Below are positions 18,537-27,653 of a stretch of DNA of 64,000 bases, piece by piece (the stretch's first letter is position 1; each line of letters starts with the position of its first letter). A model generated the notes under the pieces. That model saw only the letters and a list, made by a program, of their open reading frames with translations, did no database searches and was not told the DNA's origin. The position numbers were made by a program, and so were the translations under genes. The DNA is taken from NCBI GenBank assembly GCA_008501765.1, contig QQUE01000018.1, positions 159,062 to 223,061 on the forward strand, in the 5' to 3' direction. This stretch comes from Calditrichota bacterium (lineage in GTDB: Bacteria > Zhuqueibacterota > Zhuqueibacteria > Zhuqueibacterales > Geothermadaptataceae).

Positions 18537-21500
18537 ATGACGAACAAGACACCCAAAGCAGTTGCTGTCGTCGGATTGGGATCCATTATGCCGGAGGCAC
18601 CAAACACAGCCGCTTTCTGGCAAAATTTGATAAATAGCAAATCGAGTATCACAGAAGTCGATAAAGACAGATGGGACCCGGAATTGTACTTTGATCCGGA
18701 TCCTAAAGTACCTGATAAAACTTATTCCCGAATTGGCGGCTGGGTGCGTGACTGGGAATGGGAGCCACTGAAATGGCGACTGCCGATTCCGCCGAAAGTG
18801 AGTGATTCGATGGATTTGGCGCAGAAATGGGCCATCGGTTGCGCCCGGGAACTGTTGGCCGATTATGGCTATCCGGAACGGCCTCTCGACACAAAACGGA
18901 CAGGGGTCATTTTGGGTAATGCTCTTGGGGGTGATTTGCATTTGATGACGGCTGGCCGAGCTCTATTTCCCGAGTTTTATCAGGAATTACTCAAAGCTCC
19001 GAGTTTTCTTGGTCTCTCAAATGATATGCGTAAAAAAATTTTCCAGGAATTTTCTCAGGGCGTCGACAAACATTTTTTGCAGATTACCGAAGATACGATG
19101 CCCGGCGAACTCTCTAATATCGTGCCCGGCCGCGTGGCAGCTTTGTACAATTTTAATGGGCCGAATTATGCGACCGATGCCGCCTGTGCTTCGGCAATGG
19201 CCGCATTTTCGGCCTCAATTGACGGCCTGGTTTCTGGCGATTATGATGCTGTCATAACTGGCGGTGTCGATGCAAATAACGGTGTCTCGACCTTCGTTAA
19301 GTTCAGTAAAATTGGTGCGCTTTCTGCCACCGGCTCGCGGCCATACGCTGACGGCGCTGACGGCTTCGTCATGGGTGAAGGATCGGCCTTGTTTTTATTA
19401 AAACGTTTGGAAGATGCGGAACGCGATGGAGACAAGATTTACGCTATAATCCGTGGAATCGGCGCTTCGAGTGATGGCAAAGGAAAGGGAATTACCGCAC
19501 CAAATCCTGTAGGCCAGCACCTTGCTTTGAAACGTGCTTGGGAAAACGCCGGGGTTTCTGCGAGTACTGCTACAATGCTGGAGGGACACGGTACTTCTAC
19601 GGCTGTGGGCGATCTTGTTGAGGCGCAAGCTCTGGCGGATTTCTTTAATGAAAACGGAGCCGAGACACAGTCAGTTGCTTTGGGCTCCGTCAAATCAAAT
19701 ATTGGCCATCTTAAAGCCGCGGCCGGGGCTGCCGGTATGCTGAAAGCTGTGCTCTCGCTGCATCATAAAATGCTGCCGGAATCGTTGAATTTCAATAAAC
19801 CGAATCCGGGGATGGATTTTGCATCCTCTCCGTTTTATGTGCCGACTCAACCGGCATCCTGGGAGAGAACAAAAGATGGCGTTCGCCGGGCAGGCGTGAG
19901 CGCTTTCGGCTTTGGCGGGACGAATTTTCATGCAGTCCTTGAAGAATATATTCCGGGCCGTGTGAGCAGTGAATTGAAAGAAAAATCCACCTCCGTTGTA
20001 GTCAATGGTTCGGGTGAGCAATCCGCGAAAACCAGCGGAACAAAAGCCCCATTACGTGGTGCTTTGGTTATTGGAGATGTATCAAAATCAGCGATTGCAG
20101 CCCGGTTGGAAAAAAATCTTTCTGATGCAAAAAAGGGCACTGCTCCAGCAATTCAAGCTCCGGCAGAAAAAGATCTCAAAGCACCAATGCGACTGGCGAT
20201 AGATTTTGCCGATGCTGCCGATTTGGCGAATAAAGGGGAACGCGCACTGAAAGCATTAAATTCAGAAAATGAGGGCATGTGGCGTGCTCTGCGTGCAAAA
20301 GGCGTTTTCTTCGGCCAGGGCTCGGGAAAAAAGGTCGCTTTTCTTTACACGGGCCAGGGCTCCCAATACGTCAATATGATCGAAGATTTAAAAGATGCAG
20401 ATCCGCTTGTGACCAATCTGTTTAAAAAAGCAGATGAGGTAATGACGCCGCTGATTGGCAAACCGCTGACGGATTTTATTTATGCAGACAAAAAAGATGA
20501 AAAAGCCACGGCAATTGCTGAAAATGACCTGAAACAAACTGAGATAACCCAGCCCGCAGTTTTAACCGTTGATACGGCTCTCTCTGAAATGTTGCAATCT
20601 TATGGCATAAAGCCGGATATGGTTATGGGGCACAGTCTCGGGGAATATGGCGCTTTGGTCGGCAGCAAAGCATTGCCGTTTGAGGATGCACTTCAGGCTG
20701 TTAGCGCACGCGGGAAAGGCATGACAGAATTCTCGGTGAAGGATAACGGTGTGATGGCAGCGGTATTGGGCCCACTCGAAAAAGTCAAGGAATTGCTGAA
20801 AACGGTGGAAGGTTATGTTGTGATCGCCAATATCAACAGCCTGAGTCAGTGTGTAATCGGCGGAGAAACAGAGGCTGTGGAACGCGCGATCAAAGTGATG
20901 CACCAAGCTGGTTACACGGCACAGCAAATTCCTGTGAGTCACGCATTTCATACTAAAATTGTTGCGCAAGCCAGCAATCCAATGGTGGAGACATTAAAGA
21001 CACTCAATTTTAAATCGCCGGAAATTCCGCTCATCGCCAATGTCACCGGTGAAAAATATCCGATGGGCGAAAATGTTGTTCCGCAAATGCTCGATCTGCT
21101 AAAAGAACAAGTGTCCGCTCCGGTTCAATTCGTTAAAGGGCTCAATACATTATACGATGCTGGTGTCCGGGTTTTCGTGGAAGTTGGGCCGAAGCGCGTG
21201 TTACATGGTTTTGTCGAAGATGTGCTGAAAGACAAATCCGATGCCGTTTCACTTTATACCAATCATCCACGGGTCGGTGGCGTTGCTTCGATTAATATTG
21301 CGTTGTGTGGACTTTACGCAGAAGGTCTGGGCACGGCGATTCCTGAAGAAAAACCGGTACTGGATTCAATCAAACCCGTAACTGCACAACCTGCAGTTAC
21401 GGCGCCACCTGTCGCTCATGCAGCGCCTCCGGCAGTAAATTTCAATCAACCACTGCCGGTTTCAGTTCCTGCTGGCGGAGACAAATACGGCCAACTTGGA

Positions 21501-24500
21501 AAGCTTTTCGCAGATTTCCTGGAAAAAGGATTCGAAATCTATTCCGGTGAGAAAGTACCGTCCCGGGCAGTGCAGAGCGGCCATGTGGTAATTTCCGGTG
21601 CCTCATTGGGATTACCGGGCAAGCAACGTGTTTTTGATGATGAAAATATTGCCCGCATTTTACGAGGCGAGCAGTTTATCGAAAAAATACCAATGAAATT
21701 GCGTGACGAAATGGTCAGCCGCAATATTCACCGGCTGGTTAAATCTGAAAATGGCGGTGCTCATTTTGAGTCCATCACCGATCCCGCTGATGTGATAAAA
21801 CTGGCAGGACAAATTGGTAAATTCGATTTGGTCGAGGAATTTGGTTATCCGGCAGATCGTATGGTCGCCCTGGATACAGTCACCGCACTCGCCATCGCAG
21901 CCGGAGTTGATGCCCTGCGGGATGCAGGAATTCCGTTGGTGATGCGCTATAAAACAACTACCAAGGGGACGAAATTGCCCGACCGTTGGGGCCTGCCCAA
22001 CCAGTTGCGGGATGATACGGGAATCATTTTCGCCTCCGCATTTCCAGGCACGGACTCACTCATTGAAGAAGTTGAAGGGAACCAGCGTGATATTGGCCGT
22101 CGAACGCGGCTGCAGGAATTGCAGGCGATTCGCTCACACATCGATGATGCAAATTCCAGGCTCGCGAAAGAATTGGACAAAAAGATTACCGCATTGCAGG
22201 CTGAAATTGAAGCTGATCCCTATGTCTTCGATCGTCGGTTTTTATTCCGTGTTTTGAGCATGGGGCATTCGCAATTTGCCGAATACATCGGCGCCCGCGG
22301 CCCAAACACGCAAATAAATTCTGCTTGCGCCAGCACAACCCAGGCTGTCGGTTTGGCTCAGGACTGGATTCTCGCCGGCCGGTGTAAACGTGTCATTATA
22401 ATAGCAGCGGATAATATTACTTCAGAGAATTCCGTGGGTTGGTTCGGGGCCGGATTCCTCGCTTCCGGAGCGGCAGCAACAGAAGATATCGTCGAAGAAG
22501 TGGCGTTGCCCTTTGACCGGCGTCGTCATGGAATGGTCGTCGGAATGGGTGGTGCTGCTTTGGTCGTCGAATCACCCGAAGAAGTGGCAAAGCGCGGCAT
22601 GCAGCCCATTGTTGAAGTGCTTGCGACAATAACTGCAAACAGCGCATTTCACGGCACCCGCCTCGATGTTGAGCACATTTGTTCAATCATGGAAAAGTTG
22701 GTTTCAGATGCTGAATCGAAGTGGGGGATCGATCGGAGTGCAATGGCGGCGCACACGGTTTTTGTTTCACACGAGACATATACTCCTGCCCGCGGCGGCA
22801 GCGCTTCGGCTGAAATTAATGCGTTGCGCACTGTTTTTGGCCCGGTTGCGGATCAGATTGTCATATCAAATACCAAAGGATTTACCGGACACCCGATGGC
22901 AACGGGAATTGAAGATGTTCTCGCTGTTAAATCATTGGAAACAGGAATTGTACCTCCTGTTCCAAATTTTAAAGAAGTTGATCCCGAACTTGGGCAATTG
23001 AATATATCAAAGGGTGGTGCTTACCCAGTCACTTATGCGCTGCGCCTCGGCGCCGGATTTGGTTCCCAGGTCAGTATGAGTCTCATGCGCTGGATCCCAA
23101 CGGCAGACGGACAGCGTCTCACGCCACAAAATTTGGGCTATGAATATCGCATTGTTGACCAAAATGCGTGGCAAAATTGGCTCAAAAATATCACGGAAAA
23201 TGGCTCAGAAGGCATCGAAGTTTTTAAACGGACATTGCGGATTAAAGACAACGGCGCCGTAAAAATGCCGGTTGCCGCGTCAGCCACATCCGCAAAAACG
23301 AAGGCTGCCACGATTGCGACGCCAATTATTTCACCGGCGACCCAACCAGCTGCAGCAGCTCCGGTTGCGCAACTGACTCCGAGTTTAAATGGGGTTGAAA
23401 AACGCGTTCTGGAGTTGATTGCCGAACAAACCGGTTATCCCACCGACATGCTCGATATGGAGCTCGATTTGGAAGCCGATTTGGGCATCGATACCGTGAA
23501 ACAGGCTGAAATGTTTGCGGCTGTGCGGGAAGAGTACGGCATCGAACGGGACGATACAGTGCAATTGCGTGATTTCAACACCTTGGAAAAAGTGATTGGA
23601 TTTGTTTATGATAAACGCCCCGATTTAAAACAGGCTGCTCCGGTGACTCCTGTCGCTACGCCAGCTGCAGAACCAGTGGCCGCACCTGTTGCTCCGATTC
23701 CGGTGTCTACTCCTTCAGGTGATGATCCGGTAAAAACACGCGTGCTTAATTTGATCGCCGAACAGACTGGTTATCCCATTGACATGCTCGATATGGAGCT
23801 CGATTTGGAGGCCGACCTCGGAATCGACACGGTGAAACAGGCAGAAATGTTTGCCGCCGTGCGTGAAGAATACAACATCGAGCGCGATGATGAATTGCAA
23901 TTGCGCGAGTTCAACACCATCGAAAAAGTGATCGGATTTGTTTATGATAAACGCCCCGATTTAAAACAGGCTGCTCCGCCAGCTGCAGAACCCGTGGCCG
24001 CACCTGCTGCTCAGGTCCCGGCGACAACTGCTTCGGATGATGATCCCGTCAAAACGCGTGTTCTCAATTTGATCGCTGCGCAGACGGGCTATCCTATTGA
24101 CATGCTCGATCTTGAGCTTGATTTAGAAGCCGATCTCGGCATCGACACCGTGAAACAGGCGGAAATGTTCGCTGCCGTGCGTGAAGAATACAACATCGAA
24201 CGCGACGACGAGCTGCAACTGCGCGAGTTTAACACCATCGAAAAGGTGATCGGATTTGTTTACGACAAAAGGCCGGATTTAAAACAGGCTGCTCCGCCAG
24301 CTGCAGAACCAGTGGCCGCACCTGCTACTCAGGTCCCGGCGACAACTGCTTCGGATGATGATCCCGTCAAAACGCGTGTTCTCAATTTGATCGCTGCGCA
24401 GACGGGCTATCCAATTGACATGCTCGATCTTGAGCTTGATTTAGAAGCCGATCTCGGCATTGACACCGTGAAACAGGCGGAGATGTTCGCAGCCGTGCGC

Positions 24501-27500
24501 GAGGAATACGGCATCGAGCGCGACGATGAATTGCAATTGCGTGAATTCAACACCATCGAAAAAGTGATTGGATTTGTCTACGACAAACGACCTGATTTAA
24601 AGCAGGTCGCTCCGGCCCCAGTAGCAAGCCAAAAACAGCCCGAAGTCGTTCCGCCACCTCCGTCAGTTGAAGTTGAAGGCGACGATCCGGTGAAAACCAA
24701 AGTGCTGAATCTCATCGCCGAGCAGACAGGCTATCCAATCGATATGCTCGATCTTGAGCTTGATTTGGAGGCCGATCTCGGCATCGACACCGTGAAACAG
24801 GCGGAGATGTTCGCAGCCGTGCGTGAAGAATACACCATCGAACGCGACGACGAGCTGCAACTGCGCGAATTCAATACCATCGAAAAAGTGATTGGATTTG
24901 TTTATGACAAACGGCCGGATTTAAGGGGAGGCGGAACAGCGGAAACAACCGCGCCAACGATTGCTGCAAAACCATCAGCTCCCGCGGTTCAGTTTGAAGC
25001 GGCTGTCAAAGGCGATATGGCAGCAACAAAATTAATTAAGCGCCGCCTGCCAACACCGGTTTTGCGTCCTGAGCTTGAGATGTGCAAAGATTCGGGTGTC
25101 GAGTTAGGCAAAAAAAGCCGGATTATCGTTCACGGCGATCAGGGAGGCGTCGGCAAAGCACTGATTAAAAAATTAGAGAAAAAAGGTGCTGAAGTCCTGC
25201 TCATAGAAGATGCGCCAACCAATGAAGAATTGGAAAAACGTATTCAGGGCTGGCTGGCAGGCGGCTCGATTCAGGGCGTTTTCTGGCTACCAGCGTTGGA
25301 TAGTGATCAGCCTGTCGCTAAAATGACACTTGCCGACTGGAAAGCAGCAACCCACGTGCGCGTGAAAATGTTGTACACCACGATGCGCACTTTATACAGC
25401 ACTGTTGGCACTGAAGGGACTTTTCTTGTTTCCGCCACGCGTCTCGGCGGGAAACATGGTTACGATGATGCCGGAGCACTCAATCCGCTTGGCGGCCCGG
25501 TCGCTGGATTTACCAAAGCGTTCAAGCGTGAAAAACCAGAGGCGCTGGTTAAAGCCGTCGATTTTGATGCCAGCCGTAAAACTTCAGCGTTTGCAGATTT
25601 AATTATTGCAGAAACTGAAAAAGATCCTGGAATTGTTGAAGTTGGTTACAAAAACAACCAGCGCTGGACGGTCAGTTTGCAGGAAAACCCGTTGAGTGAT
25701 GAAATGAAGGGAATGAAGCTCGATAAAGACAGCGTATTTCTCGTCACCGGCGCTGCGGGCAGTATTACTTCAGCAATCATAACCGATTTGGCGCAGGCAT
25801 CCGGCGGAACATTTTTTCTGCTCGATTTGGCGCCAAAACCGGATCCGCAAAGTCCCGACATCCTGAAATTTGCCAGCGACAAAGATGGTTTGAAACGGGA
25901 TATTTTTGAGCGATTAAAAGCCAAAGGCGAACGTGCGACACCGGCAATGGTTGAAAAAGTAATCGCGGCCATTGAACGTGAACACGCAGCACTGGCGGCA
26001 ATTCAAGCTGTGGAAGCAGCTGGCGGTACGGTTTTTTATTATAGCCTGAATCTGCTCGATGAAAAAGCGGTGGCCAAAGTGATGAAAAATATAGCCAAAA
26101 ATTACGGTAAAATTGACGTGCTGCTGCACGCCGGTGGGCTGGAAATTAGCCGCTTGTTGCCTGATAAATCACCCAAAGAATTTGATCTGGTGTTTGATGT
26201 GAAAAGTGACGGCTGGTTCAATATGCTATCCAATTTGGGCGAAATGCCTCTGGGTGCAGCCGTTGTTTTTAGTTCAATTGCCGGTCGATTCGGCAACGGC
26301 GGCCAGACAGATTACAGCTCGGCAAACGACCTGCTGTGCAAGTTCGTTTCCAGCTTTAAAACGACCCGGCCGCAAACCCGCGGGATTGCCACAGACTGGA
26401 CGGCCTGGGGCGGTATCGGAATGGCTGTGCGAGGTTCAATCCCAACCGTGATGAAAGCCGCAGGAATCGACATGCTGCCACCGGAAGCAGGCATTCCTTT
26501 CATCCGCCGTGAATTGCAAAATTCCACTGAAGGTGCTGAAATTGTTGTAGCCGGCAGTCTTGGCATTATGCTGCAGGAATTCGATGAAACGGGTGGATTG
26601 GATCTCAAAAAAGTGGAAGAAAAACTGGTTGAGCGCGGTATTATGACCGGCAAAGTAAAAAGCGCCGGGCTGCACGAAGGACTGGTTATCGAGTCTACTT
26701 TTGAACCGAAAAAACAGGCTTTTCTCGAAGATCACCGCATTGGTGGCACGCCCGTGCTGCCGGGCGTGATGGGAATCGAAGCCATGGTCGAAGCTGCCAA
26801 ATTATTGTTTCCGGCTCGTTTCGCAGCGGTGGTTGAAAACGTGAAATTTGAATCACCGTTCAAGTTTTATCGGGATCAGGAACGAAGGGTTTTTGTGCGC
26901 GCTTTTTTCCAGCAGGATGGCAATGATATTATTGCGCAATGCCGCCTCCAGGGTGTTCGCCAATTACACGGCCAGGCGGAGGCGCAGGTAACCACGCATT
27001 TCAGCGCCGAGATTCGACTTGTGAGTGAACTACCGGATGCAATAAACTCAAAACCGGTCGGTAATTCCCAAGGGAAAGCGATCGCCAAAGAGGATATCTA
27101 CAAGCTCTATTTTCACGGCCCGGCCTATCAGGTTTTGCAAAAAGTGTGGAAGTCGGATGACCGTATCATTGGTGAGTTTGCTGCCAAACTTCCAGCCAAT
27201 CACACTCCGGAAGAGCGCGCCACTTTTGCTGATCCACGATTGATCGAGCTTTGTTTTCAAACAGCGGGAATCTGGGAAATGGGCGCCAAAGACCGTATGG
27301 GACTGCCGCACCGTATTGCTGAAGTGAAATTAATCCGCTCGGCTGCAAAGGTAAAATCCAAACTTCATGCAGTCGTGACTGCACATAAAGATGGCTCTTA
27401 TGACGCAGAAATCGTTGATGGAAAGGGACAGGTATTTCTCCAGCTTAAAGGCTACGGCACAATGGCTTTGCCGGATGCGATGGATGACAATTTACTGCAG

Positions 27501-27524
27501 CCGTTAAAAGATGTTGTAGCTTGA
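18537..27524 (+). CDS. giant multidomain PKS/PUFA-synthase-like enzyme: KS-AT-KS-5xACP-KR-DH
   Basis: 2995 residues, ATG with a GAGAG site. KS1 (~1-460) has Cys217 in DAACASAM, His351 in EGHGTST and His391 in NIGHLKAAAG. AT (~590-900) has Ser700 in GHSLGEY. KS2 (~1040-1560) has Cys1264 in SACASTTQ, a His in VSHETYTP and GFTGHPMATG, so it is not a Cys-less chain-length factor. Five carrier repeats follow with the attachment-site position at 1653, 1765, 1871, 1977 and 2085, separated by Ala/Pro linkers. KR (~2150-2680) has LVTGAAGSIT (~2400), VFSSIAG and Tyr of DYSSAND (~2594). DH (~2700-2990) has a hotdog motif EDHRIGGTPVLPGV (~2731). No enoylreductase, thioesterase or integral PPTase was seen. 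Tandem ACPs and the KR-DH order recall PfaA/PfaC-type secondary lipid synthases, but the domains are merged differently. Every carrier has GIDTVKQAE, Thr in place of Ser. The product is unknown, probably a lipid-like chain. Confidence 0.92.
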   Translation: MTNKTPKAVAVVGLGSIMPEAPNTAAFWQNLINSKSSITEVDKDRWDPELYFDPDPKVPDKTYSRIGGWVRDWEWEPLKWRLPIPPKVSDSMDLAQKWAIGCARELLADYGYPERPLDTKRTGVILGNALGGDLHLMTAGRALFPEFYQELLKAPSFLGLSNDMRKKIFQEFSQGVDKHFLQITEDTMPGELSNIVPGRVAALYNFNGPNYATDAACASAMAAFSASIDGLVSGDYDAVITGGVDANNGVSTFVKFSKIGALSATGSRPYADGADGFVMGEGSALFLLKRLEDAERDGDKIYAIIRGIGASSDGKGKGITAPNPVGQHLALKRAWENAGVSASTATMLEGHGTSTAVGDLVEAQALADFFNENGAETQSVALGSVKSNIGHLKAAAGAAGMLKAVLSLHHKMLPESLNFNKPNPGMDFASSPFYVPTQPASWERTKDGVRRAGVSAFGFGGTNFHAVLEEYIPGRVSSELKEKSTSVVVNGSGEQSAKTSGTKAPLRGALVIGDVSKSAIAARLEKNLSDAKKGTAPAIQAPAEKDLKAPMRLAIDFADAADLANKGERALKALNSENEGMWRALRAKGVFFGQGSGKKVAFLYTGQGSQYVNMIEDLKDADPLVTNLFKKADEVMTPLIGKPLTDFIYADKKDEKATAIAENDLKQTEITQPAVLTVDTALSEMLQSYGIKPDMVMGHSLGEYGALVGSKALPFEDALQAVSARGKGMTEFSVKDNGVMAAVLGPLEKVKELLKTVEGYVVIANINSLSQCVIGGETEAVERAIKVMHQAGYTAQQIPVSHAFHTKIVAQASNPMVETLKTLNFKSPEIPLIANVTGEKYPMGENVVPQMLDLLKEQVSAPVQFVKGLNTLYDAGVRVFVEVGPKRVLHGFVEDVLKDKSDAVSLYTNHPRVGGVASINIALCGLYAEGLGTAIPEEKPVLDSIKPVTAQPAVTAPPVAHAAPPAVNFNQPLPVSVPAGGDKYGQLGKLFADFLEKGFEIYSGEKVPSRAVQSGHVVISGASLGLPGKQRVFDDENIARILRGEQFIEKIPMKLRDEMVSRNIHRLVKSENGGAHFESITDPADVIKLAGQIGKFDLVEEFGYPADRMVALDTVTALAIAAGVDALRDAGIPLVMRYKTTTKGTKLPDRWGLPNQLRDDTGIIFASAFPGTDSLIEEVEGNQRDIGRRTRLQELQAIRSHIDDANSRLAKELDKKITALQAEIEADPYVFDRRFLFRVLSMGHSQFAEYIGARGPNTQINSACASTTQAVGLAQDWILAGRCKRVIIIAADNITSENSVGWFGAGFLASGAAATEDIVEEVALPFDRRRHGMVVGMGGAALVVESPEEVAKRGMQPIVEVLATITANSAFHGTRLDVEHICSIMEKLVSDAESKWGIDRSAMAAHTVFVSHETYTPARGGSASAEINALRTVFGPVADQIVISNTKGFTGHPMATGIEDVLAVKSLETGIVPPVPNFKEVDPELGQLNISKGGAYPVTYALRLGAGFGSQVSMSLMRWIPTADGQRLTPQNLGYEYRIVDQNAWQNWLKNITENGSEGIEVFKRTLRIKDNGAVKMPVAASATSAKTKAATIATPIISPATQPAAAAPVAQLTPSLNGVEKRVLELIAEQTGYPTDMLDMELDLEADLGIDTVKQAEMFAAVREEYGIERDDTVQLRDFNTLEKVIGFVYDKRPDLKQAAPVTPVATPAAEPVAAPVAPIPVSTPSGDDPVKTRVLNLIAEQTGYPIDMLDMELDLEADLGIDTVKQAEMFAAVREEYNIERDDELQLREFNTIEKVIGFVYDKRPDLKQAAPPAAEPVAAPAAQVPATTASDDDPVKTRVLNLIAAQTGYPIDMLDLELDLEADLGIDTVKQAEMFAAVREEYNIERDDELQLREFNTIEKVIGFVYDKRPDLKQAAPPAAEPVAAPATQVPATTASDDDPVKTRVLNLIAAQTGYPIDMLDLELDLEADLGIDTVKQAEMFAAVREEYGIERDDELQLREFNTIEKVIGFVYDKRPDLKQVAPAPVASQKQPEVVPPPPSVEVEGDDPVKTKVLNLIAEQTGYPIDMLDLELDLEADLGIDTVKQAEMFAAVREEYTIERDDELQLREFNTIEKVIGFVYDKRPDLRGGGTAETTAPTIAAKPSAPAVQFEAAVKGDMAATKLIKRRLPTPVLRPELEMCKDSGVELGKKSRIIVHGDQGGVGKALIKKLEKKGAEVLLIEDAPTNEELEKRIQGWLAGGSIQGVFWLPALDSDQPVAKMTLADWKAATHVRVKMLYTTMRTLYSTVGTEGTFLVSATRLGGKHGYDDAGALNPLGGPVAGFTKAFKREKPEALVKAVDFDASRKTSAFADLIIAETEKDPGIVEVGYKNNQRWTVSLQENPLSDEMKGMKLDKDSVFLVTGAAGSITSAIITDLAQASGGTFFLLDLAPKPDPQSPDILKFASDKDGLKRDIFERLKAKGERATPAMVEKVIAAIEREHAALAAIQAVEAAGGTVFYYSLNLLDEKAVAKVMKNIAKNYGKIDVLLHAGGLEISRLLPDKSPKEFDLVFDVKSDGWFNMLSNLGEMPLGAAVVFSSIAGRFGNGGQTDYSSANDLLCKFVSSFKTTRPQTRGIATDWTAWGGIGMAVRGSIPTVMKAAGIDMLPPEAGIPFIRRELQNSTEGAEIVVAGSLGIMLQEFDETGGLDLKKVEEKLVERGIMTGKVKSAGLHEGLVIESTFEPKKQAFLEDHRIGGTPVLPGVMGIEAMVEAAKLLFPARFAAVVENVKFESPFKFYRDQERRVFVRAFFQQDGNDIIAQCRLQGVRQLHGQAEAQVTTHFSAEIRLVSELPDAINSKPVGNSQGKAIAKEDIYKLYFHGPAYQVLQKVWKSDDRIIGEFAAKLPANHTPEERATFADPRLIELCFQTAGIWEMGAKDRMGLPHRIAEVKLIRSAAKVKSKLHAVVTAHKDGSYDAEIVDGKGQVFLQLKGYGTMALPDAMDDNLLQPLKDVVA
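23394..24924 (+). repeat. five tandem acyl-carrier-protein repeats inside the synthase
   Basis: Five units of about 106-112 codons, each holding LxLIAxQTGYPxDMLDxEL, DLGIDTVKQAEMFAAVREEY, DFNT/EFNT and VIGFVYDKRPDL, joined by Ala/Pro/Val-rich linkers. The residue aligned with the phosphopantetheine Ser of LGIDSIK-type carriers is Thr in all five (codons ACC, ACG, ACC, ACC, ACC). Confidence 0.93.
23971..24508 (+). repeat. recently duplicated ACP3/ACP4 module
   Basis: 23971-24190 and 24289-24508 are nearly identical at the nucleotide level, including the linker, with a 318-bp period. The other carrier units share protein sequence but differ at many silent sites, so this pair is the youngest duplication or has been homogenised by gene conversion. 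Confidence 0.85.
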
Positions 27525-27542
27525 AATCCGCGTATCGAATTC

Positions 27543-27578
27543 ATCGATAGATCAGGAGATATCATCCGATCTATCGAT
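27543..27578 (+). promoter_or_regulatory. intercistronic stem-loop between synthase and carboxylase genes
   Basis: Perfect 11-bp inverted repeat ATCGATAGATC / GATCTATCGAT with a 14-base loop, 19 bases after the synthase stop and 76 before the carboxylase start. No T run follows, so it is not a standard terminator. It could be an operator, an mRNA-processing site or a stabiliser setting the ratio of the two large proteins. Confidence 0.6.
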
Positions 27579-27653
27579 TGAAATTTAGAACAATTCGCTC
27601 AAAAGAGATAGAGCTTTAAACGCTATTGTAAATCTCAGGAAACAGAACATCAT

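Noticed and set aside
23394..24924. Tandem DNA repeat as a CRISPR or satellite
   Set aside because: It is in frame throughout and encodes five carrier domains with Ala/Pro linkers.
18537..27524. Calling the synthase a true omega-3 PUFA synthase (PfaA)
   Set aside because: Tandem carriers are similar, but the second KS keeps Cys, only one DH is present, and no PfaB, PfaD or enoylreductase is nearby. The product class is left open.
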